The notes under the pieces: model-generated
The model's database searches: none
What the model saw: the letters and a program-made list of their open reading frames with translations, nothing else
Told to the model about the DNA's origin: nothing
NCBI GenBank assembly: GCA_015660995.1
Contig: JACTUC010000003.1
Span: forward strand, 94,525 to 138,037
Direction of reading: 5' to 3'
Length of the DNA stretch: 43,513 nt
DNA from: Candidatus Methanomethylicaceae archaeon
GTDB lineage: Archaea > Thermoproteota > Methanomethylicia > Methanomethylicales > Methanomethylicaceae
Translations under genes and position numbers: made by a program
Part shown: piece after piece, positions 16,501 through 24,309 of the stretch
Position numbering within the stretch: position 1 is the first letter of the stretch
How the letters are laid out: each line of letters opens with the position of its first letter

Positions 16501-17388
16501 TCACTTTTTCAGCGCTTCGGTGATCAGGGGGGAAACGGAAACTTTTGCCGCAGGGTTCGCCACGGTGTCTGTGGCAATCAGCTCAGAGAGCCCGGCGCGT
16601 TTCAGCTTTGGCAGGGCATTCTCCACAAGGAGTGCGTGAGTCACCAAGGCGTCTATCCTGCTGGCTCCCTCGGCTTTTAACCTCGAGATGACTTCCATCA
16701 AGGTCTTGCCAGTGCTGATAATATCGTCAACAAGGACTACACTCCGGCCTTTGACGCAGAGATCCCCAGAGACCTCCACATCCCTGTCGCCCAGCCGCTC
16801 CTTCTCGAGTATGGTGTAGTCGGTAGAGAGCTTCTCAGCCACCGACTCTGCCCACTGTTCTGACTCCTTATCCGGGCCGATGACCAAAGCATTCCTCGAG
16901 CTACGTCTCTTTCCATAATATTCAGCCAGCAGAGGCATAGCTGAGAGGTTGACTGCGGGGATTCTGAATACCTGACCTATTTCCTTAAAACGATGCAGGT
17001 GCATGTCCACCGTGATTACGCGGTCCGTGCCAGCATCCTCAATGAGCCTCGGGAAGAGCTTTGCACTGAGGGCTTCGCCACTCTGGAAACGGCGGTCCTG
17101 GCGAGTGTATGCGAGGTATGGTACAATAGCCGTCACGGATCCGCAGCCGGACCCTCTTGCAGCGTCGGCAATCAGGGCGTACTCCATGAACAATTGGTCA
17201 GGGTTCAGCCCGAAGGATTGGACAATGGCAACGTCCTCCCCAGATAATTCCCCCGTTATTTTGACATACTGCTCCCCGTCAGGGAAACGCCTACAGCTCG
17301 TCTTAGCAAGGGTCTGGCCAGTGATCTTGCTGATGGACTTCGCGAGGTCCTCGCCTGCTGACCCGTATGTGATGATCAATGGAGCCAC
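16501..17388 (-). CDS. prs: Ribose-phosphate pyrophosphokinase (PRPP synthetase)
   Basis: Makes PRPP from ribose-5-phosphate and ATP. The 295-residue protein is archaeal-size. It shows TRQDRRFQSGEALSAKL (ATP/flexible loop), DMHLHRF (near 126) and the PRPP loop VVLVDDIISTGKTLMEV (near 216-232). It starts with GTG directly after the TAG of the alcohol dehydrogenase, so the two are coupled. PRPP feeds both nucleotide synthesis (PurP neighbours) and AMP turnover through the RuBisCO route. Confidence 0.95.
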   Translation of the reverse strand: MAPLIITYGSAGEDLAKSISKITGQTLAKTSCRRFPDGEQYVKITGELSGEDVAIVQSFGLNPDQLFMEYALIADAARGSGCGSVTAIVPYLAYTRQDRRFQSGEALSAKLFPRLIEDAGTDRVITVDMHLHRFKEIGQVFRIPAVNLSAMPLLAEYYGKRRSSRNALVIGPDKESEQWAESVAEKLSTDYTILEKERLGDRDVEVSGDLCVKGRSVVLVDDIISTGKTLMEVISRLKAEGASRIDALVTHALLVENALPKLKRAGLSELIATDTVANPAAKVSVSPLITEALKK

Positions 17389-18573
17389 CTAGTATCCTTC
17401 GAGCATATTTCTGTACAGGAAGAGGAGGTCTTCCCTAGACGGTTTTCTTGGGTTCTTTACAATGAAACGATTGTAATTCTTCAGCAGGTCGTCGACCATT
17501 GGTTCCAGGTCTTCCTCGCCCAGCTCAAGGTCTTCTAGGCTCATGGGGAGCCCCAGCGTCCCAGTTATGTCAAGCATCCTCATGGCTGCAGCCTCGCCAG
17601 CCTCGCTGCTCGTCAGGCCTTCTGTATCAATGCCAAGGCCAGCTGCTATGATCTTCATCTTCTCTGGGATCGCCGGCGCGTTGAACTCCACGGCGTATGG
17701 CTCCGCAACCGAGACGGAAGTGCCGTGCGGCAGGCCACACCTCATCGCATAGGTGTAGGCTATTCCGTGGGCGATGCAGAGCCCCGCATTGGCAAAGGCC
17801 ATGCCAGCAAGGGCGGAGGCGAGTGCCAGCCCGTTCCTGGCTTCTATGTCCGAGCCGTTGCAGTACGCCTTCTCCAAGCACTCGTCGACGAGGTCTATCG
17901 CCTCGAAGGCAAGCGAACTGGTGATCGGGTTGGAGTCGACCGACATTATTGATTCAACCGCGTGGCAGAGCGCGTCCATCCCAGCAGAGGCGGTTGCCGT
18001 GGGCGGCGCGGTGACGGAGAGGGTAGGGTCGATGATCGCGAGAGAGGGGTAGAGCGCATGGTGGCGAAGGGCCAGCTTCGCGGTCTTCTCGACCAATATG
18101 GAGATTGGCGTCACTTCGGATCCGGTGCCTGAAATGGTGGGTATGGTGACGATTGGCGGGCCCTTTCTGGCAACGGGTTCACCCTTGAAGTACTTCAGTG
18201 GCTCCTTCTCATTGGCGGCCACGAGCGAAGCGACTTTCGCCATGTCCATTGTGCTCCCGCCTCCCAGGCCCACAACGATGTCGGGCGGGTTCCTCCTGAC
18301 CTCCTCCGATAAATTTGCCAAAAGAGAAACGTCTGGTTCGGGCGATATGCTCGTAAACTCCACAGACTTGCCCAGCGAGGAGAGGGTCTCCCGGACAGCT
18401 GCGCAGGCTTCTGTGTGGCAGACTGTCCTCCCAGTGAGGAGGAGCGCCTGCTTGAATGCGAAGGGCTTTAGCTCTTCCTTAAGCCTGCTGATGGAATTCA
18501 CTCCAAAGACAATTCTGGTTGGCATGAAATATGAATAATTCTTCAGAAGCGGGTAATAGACGCCTTCGTCCAT
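17389..18573 (-). CDS. Iron-containing alcohol dehydrogenase
   Basis: The 394-residue protein belongs to the group III Fe-ADH family. The NAD-binding pattern is VVGLGGGSTMDMAK (near 101-114), followed by TISGTGSEVTPISI (near 144). The metal-binding residues lie in GMDALCHAVES (near 197) and AHGIAYTYAMRCGLPHG (near 269-285). It begins MDEGVYYPLLKNYSYFMPTRIVFG; an inner ATG (YFMPTRIVFG) is an alternative start but lacks the GGTGGTG ribosome-binding site found before 18573. Substrate unknown: short-chain alcohols or aldehydes are usual. It heads the operon that continues with prs. Confidence 0.9.
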   Translation of the reverse strand: MDEGVYYPLLKNYSYFMPTRIVFGVNSISRLKEELKPFAFKQALLLTGRTVCHTEACAAVRETLSSLGKSVEFTSISPEPDVSLLANLSEEVRRNPPDIVVGLGGGSTMDMAKVASLVAANEKEPLKYFKGEPVARKGPPIVTIPTISGTGSEVTPISILVEKTAKLALRHHALYPSLAIIDPTLSVTAPPTATASAGMDALCHAVESIMSVDSNPITSSLAFEAIDLVDECLEKAYCNGSDIEARNGLALASALAGMAFANAGLCIAHGIAYTYAMRCGLPHGTSVSVAEPYAVEFNAPAIPEKMKIIAAGLGIDTEGLTSSEAGEAAAMRMLDITGTLGLPMSLEDLELGEEDLEPMVDDLLKNYNRFIVKNPRKPSREDLLFLYRNMLEGY

Positions 18574-18641
18574 AGTGCAACACCACCGTAAATATGCTTT
18601 TAATACTCTTAAAACCTTATCATGAGATGGGTTGAGATCTT
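18574..18641. promoter_or_regulatory. Divergent promoter region, Fe-ADH/prs and purP operons
   Basis: A 68-bp AT-rich spacer separates the two operons. On the minus strand TATTAAAAGCATATTTA precedes GGTGGTG and the ADH ATG. On the plus strand CTTTTAATAC is about 38 bp before the PurP TTG start. The close packing suggests coordinate control of the two nucleotide-related operons. Confidence 0.4.
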
Positions 18642-19739
18642 TTGATCAGTAGGGATGACGTCCTTGGGATTCTAGGAACCTATGACAAGGAGCACCTGAC
18701 CATCGGCACCCTTGGCAGCCACTCGGCCCTTGACATCGTCGACGGCGCCAAGGACGAGGGATTCAGGACCGTGGTCGTGTGCCAGGAGGGGAGGGAACTC
18801 CCATACAGGATGTATCGAAGGATCGTGGACGAGGCAATAGTCCTTGAGAAGTTCAGCCAGATAACTAAGGACGACGTCCAGTCTGCCCTGAGGGGGAAGA
18901 GCACGATCTTCGTCCCCCACAGGGCGTTCACGACATACGTCCCCTACGACGAGATAGAGGGGAAGTTTCTCATCCCATTGTTCGGGAATAGGCAGATCCT
19001 CAAATCGGAGGAGAGGACAGCAAGCAGGAACCAGTACTACCTACTTGAGAAGGCGGGGATCAGGCAGCCAAAGAAATTCAGATCACCTATTGATATTGAC
19101 CGTCTTGCGATCGTGAAGGTTCAGGAAGCCAAGCGCAGGATCGAGAGAGCATTCTTCTACGCCACCGGCGAGAAGGACTTCTGGGAGAAGGCCGAGAAGA
19201 GGATAGCCTCTGGCCTGATCAGGAGGGAGGACTTAGAGAAGGCGGTGATCGAGGAGTTTGTCATTGGGACGTACTTCAACTTCAACTACTTCTACTCGCC
19301 ACTGAGGAAGGAGGTGGAGTTCATGGGTATAGACAGGAGACTCCAGACTAACCTCCATGACTTTGTCGCGCTCCCCGCAAAGCAGCAACTCGAAGTGGAC
19401 GTCGTGCTGCAGAACATTGAGATTGGCCACATGGGTGCGACTGTTAGGGAGTCAATGCTGGAGCAGGTTTTTGAGATCGGGATCAAGTTCGCCGATGTGG
19501 CGAAGAGGGAGTACTCACCGGGGATGATCGGTCCCTTCGCGCTGCAGGGGGCTGTCAACAAGGAGCAGGAGATCGTGATATTCGATGTGTCCCCGAGGGT
19601 GCCCGGTAGCCCAGTAATTGGGACGACGAGCCCTTACACGAAGTATTCGTACGGCAAGCAGATGAGCGTCGGGAGGAGGATCGCAGTTGAGGTCCGCGAG
19701 GCAGCAGAGACGGACAGCCTGAGGGAGGTAGTAACATGA
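18642..19739 (+). CDS. purP: PurP-family ATP-grasp protein, divergent copy
   Basis: PurP joins formate to AICAR with ATP (FAICAR synthetase), replacing folate-dependent PurH in archaea. The 365-residue protein has the family's N-terminus (MISRDDVLGI...TIGTLGSHSALDI) and matches throughout. TTG 18642 is the only fitting start. Where its neighbour has the ATP-grasp loop [10 protein letters not shown], this copy reads VQEAKRRIERAF (near 160-171): all glycines are lost. It also reads VPHRAF where the neighbour reads VPHGTL. It therefore probably has changed ATP or substrate handling. It overlaps the next gene by 4 nt. Confidence 0.85.
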   Translation: MISRDDVLGILGTYDKEHLTIGTLGSHSALDIVDGAKDEGFRTVVVCQEGRELPYRMYRRIVDEAIVLEKFSQITKDDVQSALRGKSTIFVPHRAFTTYVPYDEIEGKFLIPLFGNRQILKSEERTASRNQYYLLEKAGIRQPKKFRSPIDIDRLAIVKVQEAKRRIERAFFYATGEKDFWEKAEKRIASGLIRREDLEKAVIEEFVIGTYFNFNYFYSPLRKEVEFMGIDRRLQTNLHDFVALPAKQQLEVDVVLQNIEIGHMGATVRESMLEQVFEIGIKFADVAKREYSPGMIGPFALQGAVNKEQEIVIFDVSPRVPGSPVIGTTSPYTKYSYGKQMSVGRRIAVEVREAAETDSLREVVT

Positions 19740-20773
19740 GGGCGACGGTTGCCACGATAGGGTCGCATTCTGCCTTGCAGATACTCAAGGGTGCCAAGGA
19801 TGAGGGCCTGCGGACGCTTCTTCTCTGCATCAAAGGGAGGGAGGAGCTCTACGAAAGGTTCGGGCTGGCTGATAGCATGATTACGATAAAAAATGTTGAA
19901 GACCTTCTCGATCCCAAGATCCAGGAGAAGCTTCTCGATGAAGACGCCATCATTGTCCCGCACGGCACGCTGATCTCGGGCGGGAAGCTGGATGAGTTCG
20001 AGAAGCATTTCAGGCCGAAGGTATTCGGGAACCGCTTCATATTCAAGTGGGAGTACGACCGGGAACTCAAGGATAGGATCCTGAAGGAAGCTGGGATAAG
20101 GATCCCGCAGAGGTTCTCACCCAGCGACAGTATTGACCGGCCCGTGATCGTAAAGCTCCCAGGCGCTGAGGGAGGTAGGGGTTACTTCGTTGCCAGGGAC
20201 TCTAAGGACCTGGAGAGGAAGCTTAAGAGCTTCTCCCAGAAGGGGCTCCTGAAGAGAGGTGAGGATGAGGAGATCTTCGTCCAGGAGTACATAGTTGGGG
20301 TTACGGTTTACCCGCACTACTTCTACTCGCCTCTCAATAGCAAGGTAGAGCTGCTTGGATGCGACAGGCGGTACGAGACGAACGTTGACGGGATGGGCAG
20401 GATCGGAGCCAAGGATCAGCTAGAGCTTGATCTAGTGCCGACTTTCAGGGTAGTCGGGAACATCCCCATTGTCTTGAGGGAATCTATACTGATGGAGGTC
20501 TTTCAGGCGGGGGAGGGATTTGTCAAAGCCTCAAAGAAGCTTGTGAAGCCGGGGATAATCGGTCCGTTCTGCCTCGAGATGGTATGCGACGAGGAGGGCA
20601 GGCTCTTTACATTTGAGTTCTCTGGCAGGATAGTCGCGGGAACGAACCTCTTCGTCAATGGCTCGCCATACAGCGACCTACTGTACGCAGAGCCGATGAG
20701 CATGGGCAGGAGGATCGCGAGGGAGATAAGAGAAGCTGCACAGAATGGAAAGCTCACCGAGGTCACCACCTAG
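19736..20773 (+). CDS. purP: Formate-dependent FAICAR synthetase PurP, canonical copy
   Basis: The 345-residue second PurP has the full ATP-grasp signature [19 protein letters not shown] (near 135-153) and [10 protein letters not shown] (near 74-83). It lacks the first ~16 residues of the longer copy, starting directly at [16 protein letters not shown]. It is translationally coupled (ATGA) to the divergent copy. Known chemistry: formate + ATP + AICAR to FAICAR. The tandem pair suggests either a hetero-oligomer or two different substrates. Confidence 0.9.
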   Translation: MRATVATIGSHSALQILKGAKDEGLRTLLLCIKGREELYERFGLADSMITIKNVEDLLDPKIQEKLLDEDAIIVPHGTLISGGKLDEFEKHFRPKVFGNRFIFKWEYDRELKDRILKEAGIRIPQRFSPSDSIDRPVIVKLPGAEGGRGYFVARDSKDLERKLKSFSQKGLLKRGEDEEIFVQEYIVGVTVYPHYFYSPLNSKVELLGCDRRYETNVDGMGRIGAKDQLELDLVPTFRVVGNIPIVLRESILMEVFQAGEGFVKASKKLVKPGIIGPFCLEMVCDEEGRLFTFEFSGRIVAGTNLFVNGSPYSDLLYAEPMSMGRRIAREIREAAQNGKLTEVTT

Positions 20774-20783
20774 GTGCTCGAAA

Positions 20784-21491
20784 GTGTACCACCTTAAGTG
20801 CTCGAAGGATGATATCGCAAAGAGAGTCCTGACCTGTGGGGATCCAGGCAGGGTCTCCAAGATAGCAGGGATGCTCGAAGGGGCAAAGCTGGTGAACAGC
20901 AACCGAGGGCTCCTTGTGTACACCGGCCAGTACAAAGGCGAGGCAGTCACTGCAGCAACCACAGGAATGGGCGCACCCTCTGCAGCGATAGTCAGCGAGG
21001 AGCTTGCCATGCTGGGGGCGAAAGCCTTGATTAGGGTCGGGACGACGGGCGCGATAGCTAGTGGCATTATTCTTGGCGACATAATCATACCCACGGAAGC
21101 CATCCCTTTGGACGGGGCAACCCAGGCATACATGAAGATCGGGGGAGTACCTAGGGCAGACCCCGGAATAGTGCAAGCTTTGAAGGAGAGGCTTGGGAAA
21201 AGCGGTGCTAGGTTCCACGTGGGCAGAATTTGTACCAGCGACACGTTTTACTTAGAGGAGGAGAAGGATGCGCAGACCTGGGCGGCAAAAGGAGTGCTCA
21301 GCTTTGAGATGGAATGCTCAGTCACTTTCGCCATAGGTATCCTGCGCGGGTATAGGGCAGGCGCGATCCTCGCTGCAACTGGAAAGATCTATGGGGAGGA
21401 TGATAGGGTCCTGGAGATCTCAAAGACACAGGAGAGCATAGATCTTTGCATAGCATCGGCCCTTGACGTTGCAACAGGTCTTACCATATGA
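20784..21491 (+). CDS. Uridine/purine nucleoside phosphorylase family protein
   Basis: The 235-residue protein is of the hexameric PNP/UDP superfamily. VLTCGDPGRVSKIA (near 16-29) binds phosphate, ATTGMGAPSAAIVSEEL lies near 65-81, LIRVGTTGAIA near 92-102, and GVLSFEMECSVTFAI near 182-196 holds the ribose-binding Met-Glu. It splits nucleosides into base and ribose-1-phosphate; base preference cannot be read from sequence. The frame extends up to ATG 20745 inside purP, but GTG 20784 with AGGTG 8 nt upstream fits family length better. Same operon as the PurP pair. Confidence 0.9.
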   Translation: MYHLKCSKDDIAKRVLTCGDPGRVSKIAGMLEGAKLVNSNRGLLVYTGQYKGEAVTAATTGMGAPSAAIVSEELAMLGAKALIRVGTTGAIASGIILGDIIIPTEAIPLDGATQAYMKIGGVPRADPGIVQALKERLGKSGARFHVGRICTSDTFYLEEEKDAQTWAAKGVLSFEMECSVTFAIGILRGYRAGAILAATGKIYGEDDRVLEISKTQESIDLCIASALDVATGLTI

Positions 21492-21511
21492 GCCTCACTC
21501 ATATACTAACT

Positions 21512-21547
21512 CGAAAATATTAGAGGAATCCCGAAAAATATTAGGTC
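21512..21547 (+). repeat. Short imperfect direct repeat after the phosphorylase gene
   Basis: CGAAAATATTAGAGG and CGAAAAATATTAGGT follow each other about 21 bp apart in the AT-rich spacer. Their role is unknown. The oligo-T at 21557 just after them could end the upstream transcript. Confidence 0.4.
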
Positions 21548-21577
21548 TCTACAACAGTTTTTTGGCTTTTCAATAGA

Positions 21578-21597
21578 CCATGAAAAGTTGATTCATA
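21578..21597. repeat. Small inverted repeat
   Basis: GTTGAT and ATCAAC pair across an 8-nt spacer. It may be a protein site or a weak hairpin in the spacer before the structured RNA. Confidence 0.35.
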
Positions 21598-21655
21598 AAT
21601 ATCAACTAATTTGTTTAGAGGTTTCAGTTTATTAACGAACAGACAGAACTTTTCC

Positions 21656-21711
21656 CGCGTTTACATCAAGTACCATACCCAACAGCAACATGGGATTTTG
21701 ATTCAAACGCG
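21656..21711. repeat. Long hairpin-forming inverted repeat upstream of the structured RNA
   Basis: CGCGTTT (21656-21662) pairs with AAACGCG (21705-21711). Inside this, TCAA (21666-21669) pairs with TTGA (21698-21701), and CCC (21778-equivalent position 21678-21680) pairs with GGG (21692-21694). It ends 40 bp before the structured RNA. It could be a regulatory element or a separate small RNA. Confidence 0.45.
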
Positions 21712-21750
21712 AATATGACAAGTTAAGTAAAGCCTCTGTCTATTATCTGA

Positions 21751-22015
21751 TTGCCGCAGTTAAGGCGAAGAGGGCCTGCAACAGCAAATGGCGGGAAACT
21801 ACGGGTGGAACAACCCTTAGCGGGGAAGGAAAGCCCGGAAGCACTGTCAGGCGCAAAGAGCAGGATGCGTGATGGGACGATCCAGGGCGTCAGGATAAAA
21901 TCGGACGCCACGGCCAAAGGCAAGTCATAGCATGGGAACAACGGAAGATGGAGTCGACCCATGGACCGATTCCTGAACCGGGGTTCTCCCTGAGATTCGC
22001 ACTTAACTGCGGTTT
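21751..22015 (+). ncRNA. Candidate structured RNA, about 265 nt, family unknown
   Basis: The ends pair strongly: 21754-21764 (CCGCAGTTAAG) with 22002-22012, then GCGAA (21765-21769) with TTCGC (21996-22000) around a single bulged A, then AGGG (21771-21774) with CCCT (21988-21991). Inside are several hairpins: GGCGTC/GACGCC around 21886-21908, CATGGG/CCCATG around 21939-21966, and GAAC/GTTC near 21975-21986. Linkers are purine-rich (GGAAAC, GGAAGGAAAG), as in ribozyme-like RNAs. It is GC-rich inside AT-rich flanks. A TATA-like TTAAGTAAAG sits about 28 bp upstream on the plus strand. I could not fit RNase P, SRP or group I/II intron cores. Confidence 0.65.
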
Positions 22016-22103
22016 CTATTTTGGAACTACCATTTTCTCATGATTTTTATCCGATTTTCATATATACAATCAGATAAAACTGTATTAGCGCGGTGGTTTT
22101 CGG

Positions 22104-22517
22104 ATGGCAAGGCCTAGGAAGGGGATCAAGTATTACCTGCAGCTCGAGGCAGAGCTGAAAGCGGCGATAGAAGAGATGAACTACGGAACTTCCCTAGTTG
22201 TGGTCGAGGGAAAGCACGACGAGGATGCATTAAGGAAGATCGGCCTAAAATCTCCGGTGGTTCAGTTCTGCAACTGTGGGCTACCTGTCTTCGCTTTTGT
22301 CGACGGGATAGTAGAGAGCTATCGAGGTTCAACAGTAGCAGTGCTTTTGGACTTTGACAAGGAGGGTACGAAGATGAGTGAGAGGCTGAGCAAGGAACTC
22401 GAAGAGAGAGAGGTTAAGATAGATCACTTCCACCGCAAGAGGTTGGCGGAGATTCTTACCAAGGAAGGAGTCTTCAGAATAGAGGAACTTGCGCAGATCA
22501 TTTCCAGGGCGTCCTAA
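22104..22517 (+). CDS. Small Toprim-domain protein
   Basis: The 137-residue protein is little more than a Toprim domain. LVVVEGKHDEDALRKIG (near 31-47) holds the catalytic-type Glu and VAVLLDFDKEG (near 78-88) the DxD. This is the compact type related to RNase M5 and small primase-like proteins, not a full DnaG. A TATA box (CATATATAC, about 45 bp upstream) and GGTGG precede the ATG. It lies 88 nt downstream of the structured RNA. RNase M5 processes 5S rRNA in some bacteria; whether this one acts on RNA is inference. Confidence 0.8.
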   Translation: MARPRKGIKYYLQLEAELKAAIEEMNYGTSLVVVEGKHDEDALRKIGLKSPVVQFCNCGLPVFAFVDGIVESYRGSTVAVLLDFDKEGTKMSERLSKELEEREVKIDHFHRKRLAEILTKEGVFRIEELAQIISRAS

Positions 22518-22561
22518 TAAAGGAGCCATGGATAATTCACATCAAATAAGATTAATAATAG

Positions 22562-23158
22562 TTGATACAAACGCCTTTATGGGGAATTTTATTGGTACAG
22601 GTGGGCTTTGAACCCAAGCTTGCATTTATCTGCCCATTATGCAATAAGGAAGTGGAGCTGGTCTTCGATCGCTCCAAGGGCGAATGGGTGTCCGATCACG
22701 CAGGGTGCCTGAACTTCTCGGTGATCAGAAGGATGCCCAGATGGCTGGACCCTGCAGAGGGTCCCCTGGTATTTGCTGGGCTCGAATCCAACTTCTCTGT
22801 AAGGGAGACGGTGGAGGGGCTGCGAGCGCTGGTAAAGGAGGAGTCGGACCAGTCGAAGAGACAGAAGCTAGAGACAGGCGTGAGGAGACTCGAGTCAAAG
22901 CTGGGCTCCGCCGAGAAGAACCTGCCCCATCTCATGGACGTTCTCAAATCAGGAGCCTTCGGGCTTAAAGTCGTCTCAGGCAAAGGGATATCCGCCTTGG
23001 TCTGGAAATCCGGGGAGAGGTACTTCGGGGTGGCAGAGTCCGAGGGCTTCCCATTAAAGCAGCATGATGCCGTTTTGGCTGCAGATGGCGTGGAGGAGGC
23101 GGAGAAGTTCATTTCATACTGGCTTCGCTACTGGGAGCAGGGCAGGATAATCGTGTAA
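22562..23158 (+). CDS. Zinc-ribbon protein of unknown function
   Basis: The open frame has 198 codons from TTG 22562, but a TATA-like TTAATAATAG overlaps that codon region, so a start at TTG 22592 or GTG 22601 is likelier. FICPLCNKEVEL (near 23-34) with a following HAGC suggests a zinc ribbon. The middle (residues 80-120) is a charged helix with possible coiled coil (EESDQSKRQKLETGVRRLE). The C-terminal 70 residues look like an alpha/beta domain. I do not recognise the family. Codon use matches neighbours. Confidence 0.7.
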   Translation: MIQTPLWGILLVQVGFEPKLAFICPLCNKEVELVFDRSKGEWVSDHAGCLNFSVIRRMPRWLDPAEGPLVFAGLESNFSVRETVEGLRALVKEESDQSKRQKLETGVRRLESKLGSAEKNLPHLMDVLKSGAFGLKVVSGKGISALVWKSGERYFGVAESEGFPLKQHDAVLAADGVEEAEKFISYWLRYWEQGRIIV

Positions 23159-23211
23159 AGGGATAAAAAGCTCGAACTGAAAAACAAGAGTGTATAAAGA
23201 AGGGCTAAGCC

Positions 23212-23691
23212 TTGACAACAAGATTCGAAATAAGGGAGTTCAGGCCTGAGGATTTGGATACAGTGGCCCTGATTAATAGGGCATGCCTCCCCGAGAATTA
23301 CTCCCCCTCCTTCTTCCTCGAGCACTATTATGAGAACCCGAAGATCTTCCTGGTGGCAGAGGCGGAGGGGAAGGTCGTTGGCTACAACATGTGCAGGATA
23401 GAGTTTGGCGTATCTAACGTGAGGACTGCCTTCGCGAAGAAGGGGCACGTTATCTCAGTAGCGGTCATGCCAGAGTACAGAGGACTGGGCATCGGGAAAG
23501 CGTTAATGGAGCGCGGGTTGGCAGGTGTAAAGGAAGGTGGGGCAGCTGAGATTTACCTGGAGGTCAGGGTCAGCAATACCATCGCGGTAGGGCTGTACAA
23601 GAAGCTTGGCTTCAAAATAAACAGGGTCTCGGATGCATATTACCGCGACGGGGAAAATGCCTACGTTATGGTGAAGGACTTTTCGATATAA
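23212..23691 (+). CDS. rimI: RimI/Ard1-type GNAT N-acetyltransferase
   Basis: The 159-residue GNAT protein has IREFRPEDLDTVALINRACLPENY at the start (split over 7-30), where LPENY is typical of archaeal N-terminal acetyltransferases. The acetyl-CoA loop is SVAVMPEYRGLGIGKALM (near 83-100), and VRVSNTIAVGLYKKLGF (near 118-134) is the closing helix. It probably acetylates protein N-termini. It starts with TTG. Its 3' end overlaps the opposite-strand membrane protein by 26 nt. Confidence 0.92.
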   Translation: MTTRFEIREFRPEDLDTVALINRACLPENYSPSFFLEHYYENPKIFLVAEAEGKVVGYNMCRIEFGVSNVRTAFAKKGHVISVAVMPEYRGLGIGKALMERGLAGVKEGGAAEIYLEVRVSNTIAVGLYKKLGFKINRVSDAYYRDGENAYVMVKDFSI

Positions 23692-23887
23692 CTGCCGAGG
23701 ATTTCCCTTTCCGCCACGTATAGAAGGAGTATCCGACAAGTAGGGCGAGCGGCAGGTAGAAGAGAAATGCCTCAAACTGAAGCTGGAAGAACGGCGTTCC
23801 CGCGAGCCTCAAGCCAACTGGCACTGCAGCTATTATTCCCATGAGCGCAGTTGCCGCAATGGCGCTTTTGAGCTCGCTGATTGCCAT
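23666..23887 (-). CDS. Small membrane protein, unknown function
   Basis: The frame opens at 23962, but a TATA-like TTTTATATTGG on the minus strand about 26 bp before the ATG at 23887 points to a leaderless start there. The 73-residue product begins MAISELKSAIAATALMG and has two hydrophobic segments (near 10-30 and 44-60), ending in a basic, serine-rich tail. Family not recognised. It is antisense to the last codons of rimI. Confidence 0.55.
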   Translation of the reverse strand: MAISELKSAIAATALMGIIAAVPVGLRLAGTPFFQLQFEAFLFYLPLALLVGYSFYTWRKGKSSAVISKSPSP

Positions 23888-23973
23888 AGTCACAGACTTC
23901 ACAACCCAATATAAAAGGGTGACCACGCTCAAATCATATATCGCACCGAAAGCAAATGACATGGATGGTACAG

Positions 23974-24309
23974 ATGACCCGGATAATCTTGCTGCTTATG
24001 AGGTTACCCGCGTCCGAGGAGGAGGCGGAGAGGATCTTGAGCGTTACTTTCCGCGCCCTGGAGAGGGGGTCGGAGGCTGTGATTTACCTCCTTGGGGAGG
24101 GGGTCCTATGGTCGAAGGGTCTGATGCCAAGAAAGCACCTTGGCAAGGTTCTTGAGTCAGGGGGAAAAGTGAGGGCAAGTAAGAAGGATCTATTGGCTAG
24201 GGCGATCAGACTAGACCTGATGGAGAGCCGCATCGAAGTGGTAGGGGATCTGGAGGGTGAGCTCGTGGATGATGCAATGATGCCATCGACCCAGGTGATT
24301 TCATGGTAG
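23974..24309 (+). CDS. DsrE-fold protein, TusB/DsrH-like position
   Basis: First of three consecutive DsrE/TusBCD-type small proteins. From ATG 23974 the product is 111 residues (MTRIILLLMRLPASEEEAER); two earlier in-frame ATGs lie at 23956 and 23965. A TATA-like CATATATC about 32 bp before 23974 suggests a leaderless start. The GSEAVIYLLGEGVLWSKG stretch is the usual strand-loop of the fold. It has no cysteine, so it cannot carry persulfide itself. It overlaps the next gene by 7 nt. Probable role: structural subunit of a sulfur-relay complex. Confidence 0.75.
   Translation: MTRIILLLMRLPASEEEAERILSVTFRALERGSEAVIYLLGEGVLWSKGLMPRKHLGKVLESGGKVRASKKDLLARAIRLDLMESRIEVVGDLEGELVDDAMMPSTQVISW

Noticed and set aside
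18642-19739. The first PurP copy as a pseudogene.
   Set aside because: The frame is intact over 365 codons, translation is coupled to the next gene and most family motifs remain; only the ATP loop is changed.
21751-22015. Group I intron: stretches like AATGGCGGGAAAC and AAGATGGAGTCGACC resemble P and S core elements.
   Set aside because: The R element that must pair with S to form the guanosine-binding helix P7 is not found between the Q-like and S-like parts, and there is no split gene around it.
21751-22015. RNase P RNA or SRP RNA.
   Set aside because: The paired RNase P core strands (GAGGAAAGUCC-like and ACAGAA...GGCUUA-like) are absent. The SRP helix 8 GNAR loop and the Alu UGUAA motif are also absent. 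A divergent form cannot be excluded without covariance models.
22600-22620. A tRNA T-arm-like GGGTTCAAAGCCC on the minus strand.
   Set aside because: The loop does not fit the TTCRANY rule and no cloverleaf can be drawn around it.
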